DNA of 64,000 bases, taken from positions 806,001 to 870,000 of the forward strand of contig JADLSH010000140.1 of the NCBI GenBank assembly GCA_016169945.1. Direction: 5' to 3'. The notes under the pieces were generated by a model, which was given only the letters and a program-made list of their open reading frames with translations, ran no database searches and had not been told where the DNA came from. The position numbers and the translations under genes were made by a program. Every line of letters starts with the position of its first letter. Position 1 is the first letter of the stretch. Of this stretch, positions 51,427-62,099 are shown one piece after another. Source of the DNA: Trachythela sp. YZ-2020 (lineage: Eukaryota > Cnidaria > Anthozoa > Malacalcyonacea > Clavulariidae).

Positions 51427-51976
51427 TTTTTTTCTTGCTGAAAATCACAATTTTTTTGAAGGTATCTATTAACAATATAAACCTTATGTATTGACATATA
51501 ATATGTAGACTTTTTTGGCTTACCAGACACGTTGGTAAGAATAATTTGCATATGTGCTGACTTATATTCCGGGTCATTGCACACGCCCCAAAAATAGCTT
51601 TCACAAATGCTGGAGTTTTTTTTATTTTTAAATAAAAAACGTCGATAAAAATTACATCAGTAAAATACAGAAGATTTGTTCTTTCAGATAATACCAAGAA
51701 ACCAAAAAAGACTCCAGTTACCGACAAGTGATCGGGTTTTCAAAATGGGCTATTTCTGTCATAAACGGTGTTTGACATTTGCCAAACCCAGGCGTAAACA
51801 CGATGGAACCGGATTTCGTATTTTCGCGCAAAATGGCGCGACCTGTACCAATTCAATACAAACAATCATTATTTTCAATTTTGATTCATAGGCACAACGG
51901 AATTATAGTCTTAATCAATTTTTCTTGTTTATTATCTATTATATGATAAAGTGTGAGATTTTAAATCGGTTTATTT

Positions 51977-52562
51977 GTGATATTTAAAGCTATGTTGATA
52001 TTCATAGAATACGCGTGTGTTAGCGACGAAATGGAATCCCATGATGTTGATGAGAATAGTACTGCTAAGCGTTTATATGCTTCAGTTGGTGATACGCCAG
52101 GCAAGCCAGATAGGAAGACCAGACGACTATCACGTAATGGTAATGCAAAATCCAGTCGAGCTCTGTTTCAAAGTCCTGGAAAATCACCTAAGATATAGCT
52201 TGACATTTTACTGATATTAATATAAACTGTGTAATATAGAGTTTGTTGAAGATTTTTTATATGTGCATCTAAATATATTTATTCATGATGCAGTTTGTTC
52301 ACTGTCTTGTTGACTGTTGAGTTACCTTGGTTGAGCATGCATTGGATGGTTAAGGCTCAATTAATTCTTTCTATATCTTTCAGATAGTGTAAGGTCAAGG
52401 GTGAACAGTTCATACAGGAAAAAATTTGTTTCATTAGAAGATGCTGAATCCCATTTTGGCTTGTCTTTATGTGACAGTTTGGCTGAGCTTGTGATTGATA
52501 ACAGGAAAGATAATTCTACCAAACTGTCCAAGCCTGTAAACATTCAATCTGAGGTGACCAAC
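51977..52562 (+). other. Possible small exons, unknown nuclear-type protein
   Basis: From ATG 52030 an ORF gives 'MESHDVDENSTAKRLYASVG' then a Lys/Arg/Ser-rich stretch with 'RRLSRNG' and 'FQSPGKSP', like a basic nuclear protein. After TTTCAG at 52382 a second segment (about 52383-52555) reads 'RKKFVSLEDAESHFGLSLCD' and 'KLSKPVNIQSE' up to GAG|GTGACC. I see no GT donor joining the two. They could be upstream exons of the gene family at 56.2-60.8 kb, separated from it by PLE2. Confidence 0.35.
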
Positions 52563-52589
52563 CAAGCACTATCATGCACAATCTCATTT

Positions 52590-52740
52590 ACCACAACCTG
52601 GATTACCACAAACTAAATTACCACAACCTGAATTACCACAACCTCAATTACCACAACCTGAATTACCACAACCTGAATTACCACAACCTGAAGTACCACA
52701 ACCTGAAGTACCACAACCAGACAATACTCAACCATTACCC
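52590..52740 (+). repeat. 15 bp minisatellite (TTACCACAACCTGAA)
   Basis: About nine units; one frame encodes L-P-Q-P-E repeats, drifting to V-P-Q-P-E. That frame has a TGA just before the array, so its coding status is unclear. Confidence 0.8.
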
Positions 52741-53360
52741 ACAACGGAAAGTGTATTAAAATTAAAATTGTATTGCCAATTATTCACGTGCTCGACCTTT
52801 TCAATTAGGTATCCAGTTCACAAATTAGAAATACAGTAGACACAGTACTTGGTATTAATGCATAATAATATCATTTGTATAATTTCTTCTATAATCCAGA
52901 TTAAGATGCCTGCTGACTTCCTTCAGTGACACGAAAGTATTTGTGCAGTTTAGGGGTCCGATGTAGAGTGGTGTGGATAAAGAACACCATGGTTACCAAA
53001 TCAAGGTTAGTACTGCCAATATATTTATATATATATATATATATATATGAAATAGTTAAAGGCACCATGTCTGCATGGATGATGAATGAATATAAAACAA
53101 AGATTAAAACTTCTTCAGACATAAAATATTAAAAACGATAGTTTAATATATCCTAAGCGTTTCGCCGATTAAGGCTTCTTCAGTAGGAATAACTTATAAC
53201 AATGCTTACGCCCTATTTATACTTGCAAGACTAATTATTTACATACCAATGGGTCTTACATATTTTAAAGTTAAAATGTTAAAAATTATATGCTAATATG
53301 AATACTAAAAGCTGACAAAAAAAAATAATTAAATATTAATAGTTCTCCCTATACAGCCAT

Positions 53361-54576
53361 TCATATAATGGTATTGGCTGCAGATTGTTTTTGTATTTCT
53401 AAAGCTTCAATGCATCTACTCTCGTGTGCATTTCTAATGTTTGCATGTAAAATACTCCAGTTGATTGCAGAGTGGTCAATTGTTTCATTGTGGGTCTTCA
53501 AATGGACATACACAGTTTGTTTGTCCATTTTGATATGCTCTTTGATACGCGAACCTATTGTTCGACTGGTTTCCCCAATGTAATGTCATTCCACAGTGCG
53601 AACAAATTATTTGGTACACAACATTCTTGATAAGACAACGATTACTTTTGGTAGCTGATATACATGTCATACAATTATCTGAACAATTTTGTTTGTCTCT
53701 TGGTGGAACAAACACTCTAGACGATGGTTTGCCATTCATAAAATGTATTTTGATTTTGGTGAGTCCAGATCGACGGATGACAGCTAGTGCGCGTCGTTTG
53801 ATTTGCTCGTTAATGAACGGGAGTTTCAGGTAGATATACCTTTGCTCATCATCTTTGCGTGGTTTGTTTTGTAGCGTGTATCTAATAACAGATTTTACAA
53901 ATCTCTTAGGGTATCCATTGCAAACAAATAGATCGGTTATTTTTTGTAAAGATTCCCTTTGCGATGCAATGTTGGTTGAACGGGATACAGCTCTTCTTAT
54001 TTCTCCGACTAATATCGATCGCTTGAATCCAACCGAACCATGCCTGTCCCAAGGAGTAATGCATCTACTATGGATCGGTTTTGTGTACAGTTTTGTGGAA
54101 AATGTTTTGGTTGCGGGATTGAAGGACACTAGAGTATCTAAATATGGTAATTCCTTGTTGTTGTTAGGTAGTTCGATAGTAAATTTAATGGCATCATTTA
54201 AATTGTTAGACAATGTTAACAGGCGCTCTCCGGAGATTTGTCGTGATAACAACAATACAAAATAGTCGTCAATAAATCTCTTGAGACGAATGTTTCCTTC
54301 TGCTTTATCGACCATCATTAGATCAAGTTCGTTCATATAAATTATAGCTAGCGAAGGGGCTAAATTGTTTCCCATTGCCAAACCCGATTTTTGTTTGTAG
54401 CCGTTACCATCTATCAAAACACTATCATTCAACAAGCATAAGCGAAGAAGTGTTACAAAATCTTCGTCACTTAGGGATTCCAGTTTGGTGTTAACTTTAT
54501 GTAAGCCAAAGAAACGTCGGGCAACCGTAAATATGCTAGGTGTTTTGGCGTTCAAGACAAAATATGTAAGATCCAT
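53361..54576 (-). pseudogene. PLE reverse transcriptase plus GIY-YIG endonuclease
   Basis: The main ORF (53485-54576) has reverse-transcriptase signatures 'GYKQKSGLAMGNNLAPSLAI', 'LKRFIDDYFVLL' (catalytic DD) and 'LPYLDTLVSFNP', then the linker with 'CSDNCMTC' and 'KNVVYQIICSHC'. After a one-base frameshift at about 53583 the endonuclease continues 'HYIGETSRTIGSRIKEH' to a TGA at 53361-53363. The YQI..YIG spacing, a downstream Arg and a Glu (ESRCIEALE) are those of a GIY-YIG nuclease. About 400 residues remain; the N-terminal fingers are missing. Without the frameshift the nuclease would be complete. Confidence 0.85.
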
Positions 54577-54636
54577 TGGTATGTAAATAATTAGTCTTGC
54601 AAGTATAAATAGGGCGTAAGCATTGTTATAAGTTAT

Positions 54637-54674
54637 TCCTACTGAAGAAGCCTTAATCGGCGAAACGTTTAGGA
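54637..54674 (+). ncRNA. Hammerhead-like motif in PLE2 right arm
   Basis: Stem I TCCTA/TAGGA, core CTGAAGA plus an extra A, stem II GCC/GGC with loop TTAATC, GAA, stem III AC/GT, cleavage base T. Same architecture as PLE1, including the extra base before stem II. The inverted copy at 53150-53187 is on the ORF strand. Confidence 0.5.
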
Positions 54675-54756
54675 TATATTAAACTATCGTTTTTAATATT
54701 TTATGTCTGAAGAAGTTTTAATCTTTGTTTTATATTCATATATATATATATATATA

Positions 54757-54930
54757 TACGTGTAGGTTTAGGTCTACGAAACGCAAAGAGTGCTCGACAA
54801 CATATAGTTAGAGCAAATTATAGATTTTCGCTTACCTCAAAACTTGTCTGCAACAGGCTGTTTCATCTGTAAAAGAATCTGATGATTCTTTTACAGATGA
54901 AACAGCCTGTTGCAGACAAGTTTTGAGCAA
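54757..54930. repeat. Shared block and 90 bp perfect palindrome
   Basis: 54757-54838 matches 46628-46712. It leads into arms of about 43 bp (CAAAACTTGTCTGCAACAGG ... mirrored) around CTGATG. The right arm reads CTGATGA, TTCTTTTACAGAT, GAAACAGCCTGT, a hammerhead-like order. Confidence 0.75.
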
Positions 54931-54933
54931 AAA

Positions 54934-55146
54934 CTCACTTCCCTTGTGGTCGTTTGAGCACTCTGGCCCCAAGACACTTCACGCATGTCTGGATGCGCAT
55001 GTGTCTGAGTATTGTACCACATGCGCTTGGTGAGGGCAAGAGTATGGTGTATAAATACGAAGTCACTCGCATCTAGACTGCGTTACAAGCTGCACTGACG
55101 AGCCGTTGAACGGCGAAACATGCATGTCTGCAGATTTGACTATATA
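54934..55146 (+). repeat. Hammerhead-bearing repeat block, copy 2
   Basis: Offset 9174 bp from copy 1 and identical to it by eye. Confidence 0.9.
55090..55133 (+). ncRNA. Hammerhead ribozyme, complete, copy 2
   Basis: Same sequence as 45916-45959: core CTGACGA 55095-55101, stem II 55102-55105/55111-55114, GAA 55115-55117, cleavage base C 55128, stem I TGCAG 55129-55133. Confidence 0.85.
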
Positions 55147-55149
55147 TAT

Positions 55150-55860
55150 AGTATATATAATCAGAAATACTTTACACTAGTAGACCAATTCTCTTGTCAG
55201 TCAAGAGGAGACTCTTGCAAATGAATGATAAGTTAACATCACCCAAGTGTTTCCATTGGATAATCTATGCTTATGCAACACTATGATGAACATATTGATA
55301 GGTCTTATTTGCCCATTGTGCTGTTAAACCATTGTCTAACACTTTTACCTTTACTAGTACACTGTAATTGAAATTGTCTAGGGTAAAAACATAGCAACAT
55401 ATTTAACCCATTGAGCTGCAATGCGCCCAAATGCGCTATACTTTGTTATTTTACTCAGTCTAATGCCAGACAATTCTACTTTTACTGGGTTAATTAATGT
55501 ACATGTATACATGAATTTATATGTTTACATTTAATCTATTATCAGGCAAAAGTCAATGTAGCCTGTATTGGAATTCAGGCAGTTGCAACCAAAACTGCAT
55601 CATCCAACTTCAGCACTGATCCTATACTATAATACAGGTACTATATGTGATGGTATATTGTTTGGTACAATTCTATAAAGTAGTCTTTTGCATTTGTTGA
55701 ATGGAGCTTTTTGCAATGGTCAGAAACCAACATTTTCATTAGGCTATCTTAAGATCTATCGATTAGAATTCCTCCATGAGATTTGTTCGACATCTATTTA
55801 CATATAGACCAATACTTCCAGAGAGAGAGAGTCATTATGCTTCATGTACAACTACTGTGG
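55150..55860. other. Non-coding stretch
   Basis: Repeats of a type with TTAACCCATTGAGCTGCAAT and GACAATTCTAC around 55320-55495; no exon recognised. Confidence 0.35.
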
Positions 55861-55867
55861 CATGTTG

Positions 55868-56073
55868 CAGCCCTTGAAACTCCCGAAATTTTAGGTCGGC
55901 AAAGATTTAGATAATTCTCAATCTAGGTCGGCAAAATTTTCGAAACAAGTAGACAATTTCCAAGACAAAATTTGATTTTATTGGTTGCTTCAAGTACGTA
56001 TTTATGAACAGCAATCAATGGCGAACATTGGCAGGTCGGCATTGCCGAATGCCGACCTGAGTTTCAAGGGCTG
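55868..56073. mobile_element. hAT-like MITE, 206 bp
   Basis: 15 bp TIRs CAGCCCTTGAAACTC/GAGTTTCAAGGGCTG with ATGTTG directly on both sides (55862-55867 and 56074-56079). Subterminal GGTCGGCA repeats. The CAG ends fit hAT; the visible duplication is 6 bp rather than 8. Confidence 0.75.
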
Positions 56074-56178
56074 ATGTTGAGAATGAAATATGGTCATTTA
56101 GTGTAGGCTTGCTCAAATGAAACTATGCAGTACGTAATAATTCATGTTTAGTTATAATATTTATATTCTTGGTGCAAG

Positions 56179-56874
56179 CACTTAAGGAGATGAAAGCTGC
56201 CTATCCTTCTGGGAGATTTTGGATTAAAGGTGATGGATGTGATATTAAACCAGCACTTCAGCAATCAGTGAGAGGAGTTTGGAATGGAGATGCTGATTAG
56301 GAGACGGTGCTTTAGAAGCATTACGAACAGACTATGAAAAGAGAATGTACACCTTTAAGCATTTGGCTTCACCCCAGGAGAATATTGAGCAAGTCAAGCT
56401 TGACCTTGAGAATGTCAATGTGCATCTTGAAACTGACAAGCAGTTTTTAGTGCAAGGAGTAATGAATGCACAGAAAGCATGCATATACGGACAAATGTAA
56501 AACACCAAATCCATCTAAGAAGGTGTTAATGGAACTGTCATGGGAAAGAATAGAGTACAGCGATCTATTACAACAGTGTCAGTGTTTGCTTTCATATGTA
56601 AAAACCCTGAAAGTCAGCGTTGGTCAAAGTTCACAAGTGATTGGAGAAAAGAAAACTGATTGGGAAAATTATCTAAGGAACTTGTTTGTGAAGAGAAGAC
56701 AACCTGCGGCCACCCATGTTTTCATTTTCCTTCTATCAGATGAATGCCGCAACAAGAAACCTTACTGTCTGCCAATTCAGTATCTCCCATATCATTCCTT
56801 GAAGGATCAGACTGTGAGAGAATTGACCAACAAGATAGGGAAAGAGATGAATAATCTTGGAATGGTCTCCATTG
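56179..56874 (+). pseudogene. Exon 1 of the unknown gene family
   Basis: Three frame segments. The last (56466-56874) is open and ends at donor GTAAGT with 'LGMVSIG'. First segment stops at the TAG after 'GVWNGDAD'. Confidence 0.6.
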
Positions 56875-57469
56875 GTAAGTACAGTACCTTTATAAATAAG
56901 TAAATATTTTCACTTACACTCCTTTTCTTTTATAGGCCCCAATACATATATCCTGTTTTCACGCAAGTGTCAAAGTTCATGTTTCTACTATCTCATTGGT
57001 TGAATATTATTACATGAATTGAAACATGTTTACTCCCAACTCTCTGAACTGGCAACAATACTGTAGGACAGGATGTCATGTGACATGCATTCCACAAACT
57101 TTGAACAACCTAAAGCTTTTGCACAACTTTCAACAACTTTCTTTGACACTTGCTTATATTTATTATGACCTTGGGAAGAGGTTTATTTAATTTGTTTCAC
57201 CTCTGGAAACATTGGTGGTCACATGACCACAAAACATACTGTGGGTGTCCTAGTCAATGATCTGAATGTACAGCAAGTTAATGTTAATAAGTCAGGATAT
57301 AGGGGCATAAAGCTAAGGCTTTAAAGATAAGGCTTTAAAGATTAGTCTAAATGTGTGTATACCTGTACACATGAAATTGTGAATGCTCCTTGTATTGTGA
57401 AAAATTGTGCATTTACCCTTGTATTTTAATGTTTACACATTACTATACTGTACTCCCTGTTTATTATAG

Positions 57470-57616
57470 GTTTTGTGACAGATGGGGAATTCAATAGCAT
57501 AAGAACCAAGGGAGAAAAACGTCCACTTCACTTGGTGCAGTTAATACGGGATGCTCGGGAAAGTGTTACAAGGAAGTCACAGTCATCCTTGTTGGAATTG
57601 CTTGTAAAATTAGGAG
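57470..57616 (+). pseudogene. Exon 2 of the unknown gene family
   Basis: Open, 147 bp, phase 1 both ends, acceptor TTATTATAG, donor GTAATG. Translation stays open into the intron to 57855, which is coincidental. Confidence 0.65.
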
Positions 57617-58458
57617 GTAATGTAGTATTATCTTTATGTCCACAGTATTTCCAAATTGCTGCCAGTGACATGATCCCTGACAATGGTTACAACAATGTAC
57701 ATCATAAATGTAAAGATTCCCAAAAATTTGGGGGTGTGAATTTAGGGTTGCCTTCATATTCCAAACCTCTTGTTGCTCCAAATGTCAGTCCTCAAACTAT
57801 TAAGACCTGTCTCTCATCCTTGAGAACAATTACTGTACAACAGTTATTTGTTTGAGCTACACCTTACACAGTTACTTGATTGATCACCTGTCCTTTAAAG
57901 ACAGAAAATATTGGTCGTAGTTGCCTGTTTTCCAACCCCTCCTTGTAGTATCCACTACTTGTACTGTGTAATAATGTATGACATGAAACCCTGGACAACA
58001 TAGAGTAGGTTCAATGTACTGTTCATGATTGATCGCATCATAATCAGTGTTTTTTATTACCGTATTTCAGATTATGCTAATGGAATGCACAAAGATATGA
58101 ACCTTATTCCTTCAGAAATGGAGTAGAAGAATGTCTGGATGATATGTTGAAATCTGTTGTTGCTACCTATCGATTTAGGAATTTACATCCCAGAGATCGA
58201 TGAAGGGACTGGTGAGGCATTCCACGAAAGGGAAGATCACTGCCACATTCTCAAACGCATCTGGAAGCACACAAGAGAGGCAGGACCACTTGGAACGAAC
58301 TTGCAGGGCTTTGATGATGCGATGCGTGATCCCAAAACTGGATTGACATTTGCAGCCCTTACTGGTGAAAGAAAGCAATCAATGATTGATGCGGAAAGAA
58401 TGTTATCGTACAAGTTTCTCAGTGAAAATGGTTATGAGAAGGAAGGAGAATATGTTAA

Positions 58459-60059
58459 AGTGCACCTCACCCCAAATTTTTTTTTGGCTTTATCAAATCT
58501 TGGTATAATTTCTAGTATATCCGTGAAATTTTTATTTTAATTTTGTCAAATCGTTCGATTTTTATGGCGTTTTGAACTTAGCTTTCGATGGACCTTGGCC
58601 GTCGTATTTTCTAACCAAAAAGAGCCTGGGTCTAGCCCATTTTCTGACGTCACGCAAGGTAGTCGGCATTTAGCTTTGATCGGCTTGTATTCAGTTCGCC
58701 ATTTCGGCTTTGCTTGCCTTGAATCGGTCGAAGTTTACACTGTTTTTTTCTGGCTATCATGTCTAACCATGTAACAGACTAGTACACAGGATATATATAA
58801 TATGTAGGACTAGGGTATTATTTAGTTCGAGCACGTTCGAAAAATACGTTGAAAAATCCAACTTCGCACGCGTGTAGGCATCTAAAACTACAACTTGTTT
58901 ACACTATATAGGTCACTGCTATATCTACCAAAAAATCGCCTTTTTCTGGGCTATCTTTTCGTATGAAGCACGAGAATATATCTTGAGGCGCGTCAAAAAA
59001 GTTTACCCACAATTAGCACACACGATATATTTTTGTCGTTTGACCCGCGAAACATACATCGATTTTCTTGCACATTTCCTTGAGAACTACACACGGAACA
59101 TACATCTAAGATGCGTAGATCGAAAGATCTGTTCAAGAGAAACATTTTACGTACAGTTTCGTGCTTGTAGGTCTGATATTGGCTGAGTTATGTCTTATGA
59201 AGCGATATCCAAATGGAATATTACTCACACTTTCGCAGCGCCAATGTCACCGCGGCGCGAAATGAACTTAGTAAAATATATTTAAAACTATTTTGTTGAT
59301 AAACACATGTTTTATGCACGGATAGAAAGCTGCAGGCATGACGAACAAGTTCATAGTTGTTTCAAGGTTGTAGATGCAAAATTTACAAAGTTATACGCGC
59401 TAATAGATCGGTTGTATATCTCTTTAATTAAACCGGTATCCGTTCTTTAAAGTCCTGCGCTTGAAAGCTGAAAATATACAAAATTTGTAGTAATGTTTGA
59501 ATGGCAATACACAAGCTATATAGGCATATCATACATGAAAATAAAGCTCTCTTCATGACGGGATAGCTATTGGTTATTTCAAGTTCGTTAGTTCATTATT
59601 TATCGCGTTATTCGCCCACCGTCAAAGTGTACTAAAATTCAGTGGCACTAAACTTCTAAAAAATACATAATCCCGGCGAAACATACATCGATCTTCGTGC
59701 ACATTTTCTTGAGAACTACAAACGTTCTATGCATGTAAGATGCATAGATCGAAAGCTCTGATCAAGAGAAACATCTTACGCACAGTTTCGTGCCTGTAGG
59801 TCTGATATAAATGTAGATGGCCGACAGTATACAGGGAATTTGCATGTGGGCCGAAAGTTTATTTTGACGAGTACCTTGTGTGACGTCACGAAATTTACTC
59901 GTTCCAGACTCCTCGTAACGGCAAAGTGCCTTTTTGCCAACTTTAAACTGCCATAAAAATCAAACGATTTGACCAAATAAATAAAAAATTTCACGGATAC
60001 ACTAGAAATGATGCCAAGATTTGATATAACCAAAACAAATTTTTGGGGTGAGGTGCACT
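58459..60059. mobile_element. TTAA-flanked element inserted in exon 3
   Basis: TIRs of about 110 bp (AGTGCACCTCACCCCAAATT and complement; 58459-58575 and 59945-60059) with TTAA on both sides (58455-58458 and 60060-60063). Removing the element and one TTAA restores an uninterrupted reading frame (E-Y-V-N-I-V-A-G-W-H). No transposase. A ~135 bp internal direct repeat (59048-59182 and 59674-59812) shares GCGAAACATACATCGAT and CAGTTTCGTGC. TTAA duplication fits Kolobok or piggyBac. Confidence 0.85.
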
Positions 60060-60539
60060 TTAACATTGTTGCAGGATGGCACGAGGCAGCAGATGGTAGA
60101 GGTCTTTCTGAACTTGAGCGATGTAAGAAGAACTATGCTATGCTTAACATGATCCTGGATGACTGGATGCCATGGCACAAAACAACACCAAACTTTGCCA
60201 CCATTGACATCAACAGGTAGTGTATATACTGTATTAAGAGTTTGGTTTTTTGTCTCAAAATCAATTGTTAACAATAACAGAGAAAGTCCATTCCTAATTG
60301 AGAAAACTCAATGTACTGTAATTTTCCAACTTTTTGATTCCACAAAACCTTCTATCCATTTATTAAGCCTGTATCTTAATCGGTAAAAGTATTTTTAGAT
60401 CCAGGCTTACAGATTAAATGTTTTGAGAAATAGAGAGATGCTGTTTTCCACAAAATAAATCAGTTATTTATAATAGATGGATAATAATGTTTACTACCGT
60501 ATAACATCTTACAGTAGCACTTATATTTATTGTCTTTAG

Positions 60540-60756
60540 GCCAATCAAAGGGATTTGTGGATTTTCGAGAGAGACTGTGATTGCTGTCACCACCAACATT
60601 GAAAGCATTGAATTGCCAGCCCGCAACCAAGTTACTGCTCGTCATCGTCTTCACAGACCTGTCGTGAAACCACCGTTACTGGAAACTCCAATGGAAGGAC
60701 TGGAAGAACAAGACAATTTCCTGGAAGATGATGCATTCCTAATGTGCGATCATTAG
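60540..60756 (+). pseudogene. Exon 4 of the unknown gene family
   Basis: Acceptor TTGTCTTTAG; open for 72 codons to TAG. Acidic C-terminus 'LEEQDNFLEDDAFLMCDH'. Confidence 0.65.
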
Positions 60757-60787
60757 ACCTGCAGCTTGGAGTGTTAAATGATTACCA

Positions 60788-60991
60788 TAATCTCTCTAAT
60801 AAGCCCCCTCTCTAATTAAATCTCCCACTTTTTGATGAAGAAATGTATAACACATTGTACCGTGTTTGAACAAAATTATACAATCATTTAACGGAAAAAT
60901 AAATAAGCCCTCGTCTCCCATAAGCACCACCCCCCCCCCCAAAAAAAAAGGTGCATGAAAAATATGCCACCCAGGCTTATTAGAGAGATTA
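60788..60991. mobile_element. TA-flanked MITE, ~204 bp
   Basis: TAATCTCTCTAATAAGCC and its exact complement at the ends; poly-C/poly-A run near 60930-60950. Confidence 0.75.
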
Positions 60992-61151
60992 CAGAGTATT
61001 GAATTTTAAAACCACATTATATGTTATTTTTTCTCTTTGTACAGGCAGTTTCAAGATACTGTAAGCCTAGAAAAGCCTACAACAGGAAAATGGTACAACT
61101 GCATTATTGTGTGAAATTCTTCATCTGCTCTTGTGATAAGAATTTATTCCA

Positions 61152-61233
61152 TTTTTAGTGCAAAGTTTTTAACTTTGCAGTATTGTGATGAGGGGCGAAA
61201 ATTCACACAAGCGATACATACATAGATAGATAC

Positions 61234-61264
<31 letters not shown>

Positions 61265-62090
61265 CATCATAGTGTAAACTTTCCGGGGGGTGTTTGCAAA
61301 GATTCTCTATTAATACCGTATCTGTTAAACTTTGGGATTGAAACTTTTTTAAGCACTTTCAAGTTATCTTGTAGCTCAATTCGGTTGTATTCATGCAGCG
61401 TTTAATTAGATTTACGAACAACATTTGGGTTGTGGTATTAAACGTCTACATCATAACAATCGTTTTATATATAATATTGGGTTGCTAACACCCCGGGAGC
61501 TATGAACACGTGCGTTCAATCCAGTGATCTAATAATATCACGGAACGAAAATACGAAATTTCGAAATATTTACCGCACAATGGTGGCAGCTGGGAGTGGG
61601 AATGTGATGGAATACGATCAAATTTATAAATAAACGTTTTCATTTTGGCCTTTTGGATTAGTAGTGCGTTTTGTCATTTATATATTCAATAGACAATACT
61701 GAATGGGTCGAATATTCATTATATTTTATAAATTCCGAAGCGCAAGTTTCGCCTCAAACATGTCACATATTTTGGACTTGGTAGTTGGTGCTGGTTATAT
61801 ATAAAAAAATTCAAATACAAGATTCAAGACCCGATGAGATCCCTTTGGCCTTACCGTAAATATCGAATATGTTAGTTATAGTATACAGCATTGGATTTTA
61901 CCAGCGATCTAAGGTAAGTCGACTTGCGTACAATTTATACACATTAATACGGCTACTGCATGTATTGTTTCTGGCGAATTTTATAGATAGTAGAAGTTGC
62001 TATACTCTGTCCGTAGACTCGTAGGGTGTAATATGTAGAGTCACTAGAGTTGTAGAGTGTAGTATGAACTGCATAATTTTGAAATTTGAC
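61152..62090 (+). repeat. Dispersed composite repeat, copy B
   Basis: 61152-61297 matches 8585-8676 but with a (GATA)n tract inside. 61913-62085 is a diverged copy of the foldback arm at 9100-9231 (AAGTCGACTTGCGTA, TTGTTTCTGGCG, GAAGTTGCTATA, GAACTGCATA). The order and orientation are the same as at 8.6-9.2 kb. Confidence 0.7.
61206..61262. repeat. (GATA)n microsatellite
   Basis: About ten GATA units with ACATAGATA interruptions. Confidence 0.9.
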
Positions 62091-62099
62091 ATTTGTTAT

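Larger units (their letters stand above)
53060..54765 (-). mobile_element. Penelope-like element 2 (PLE2), inverted ends
   Basis: The coding part is bounded by inverted arms of about 165 bp (53085-53250 and 54585-54745; ATTAGTCTTGCAAGTATAAA, CTGAAGAAGCCTTAATCGG), each next to (TA)n. The hammerhead-like motif is present in both arms. Confidence 0.85.
56179..60756 (+). pseudogene. Four-exon gene of unknown family, decayed and interrupted
   Basis: Exons 56179-56874, 57470-57616, 58071-60216 (with a 1601 bp insert) and 60540-60756 keep good GT/AG borders and matching phases. Recognisable blocks: 'YPSGRFWIKGDGCDIKPALQ'; 'WENYLRNLFVKRRQPAATHV' and 'PYCLPIQYLPYHSLKDQTVR'; 'GFVTDGEFNSIRTKGEKRPL'; 'HEREDHCHILKRIWKHTREA' and 'DPKTGLTFAALTGERKQSMI'; 'GWHEAADGRGLSELERCKKN'; 'RPIKGICGFSRETVIAVTTN'. 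Similar proteins recur in cnidarian gene sets as far as I recall, in many copies and without an assigned function; a link to a DNA transposon is possible. Defects: TAG and frameshift near 56299, frameshift near 56480, stops or a frameshift at 58128-58190, and the insert. The C-terminus after 'TTNIES' differs from what I remember of relatives and ends at TAG 60756. Confidence 0.65.

Noticed and set aside
51203..51727. 174-codon minus-strand ORF
   Set aside because: Antisense to the LINE C-terminus and its 3' flank; composition is random-like with no recognisable domain.
57617..57855. Continuation of the exon 2 reading frame
   Set aside because: A good donor at 57617 and matching phase to 58071 indicate the open frame beyond it is intronic.
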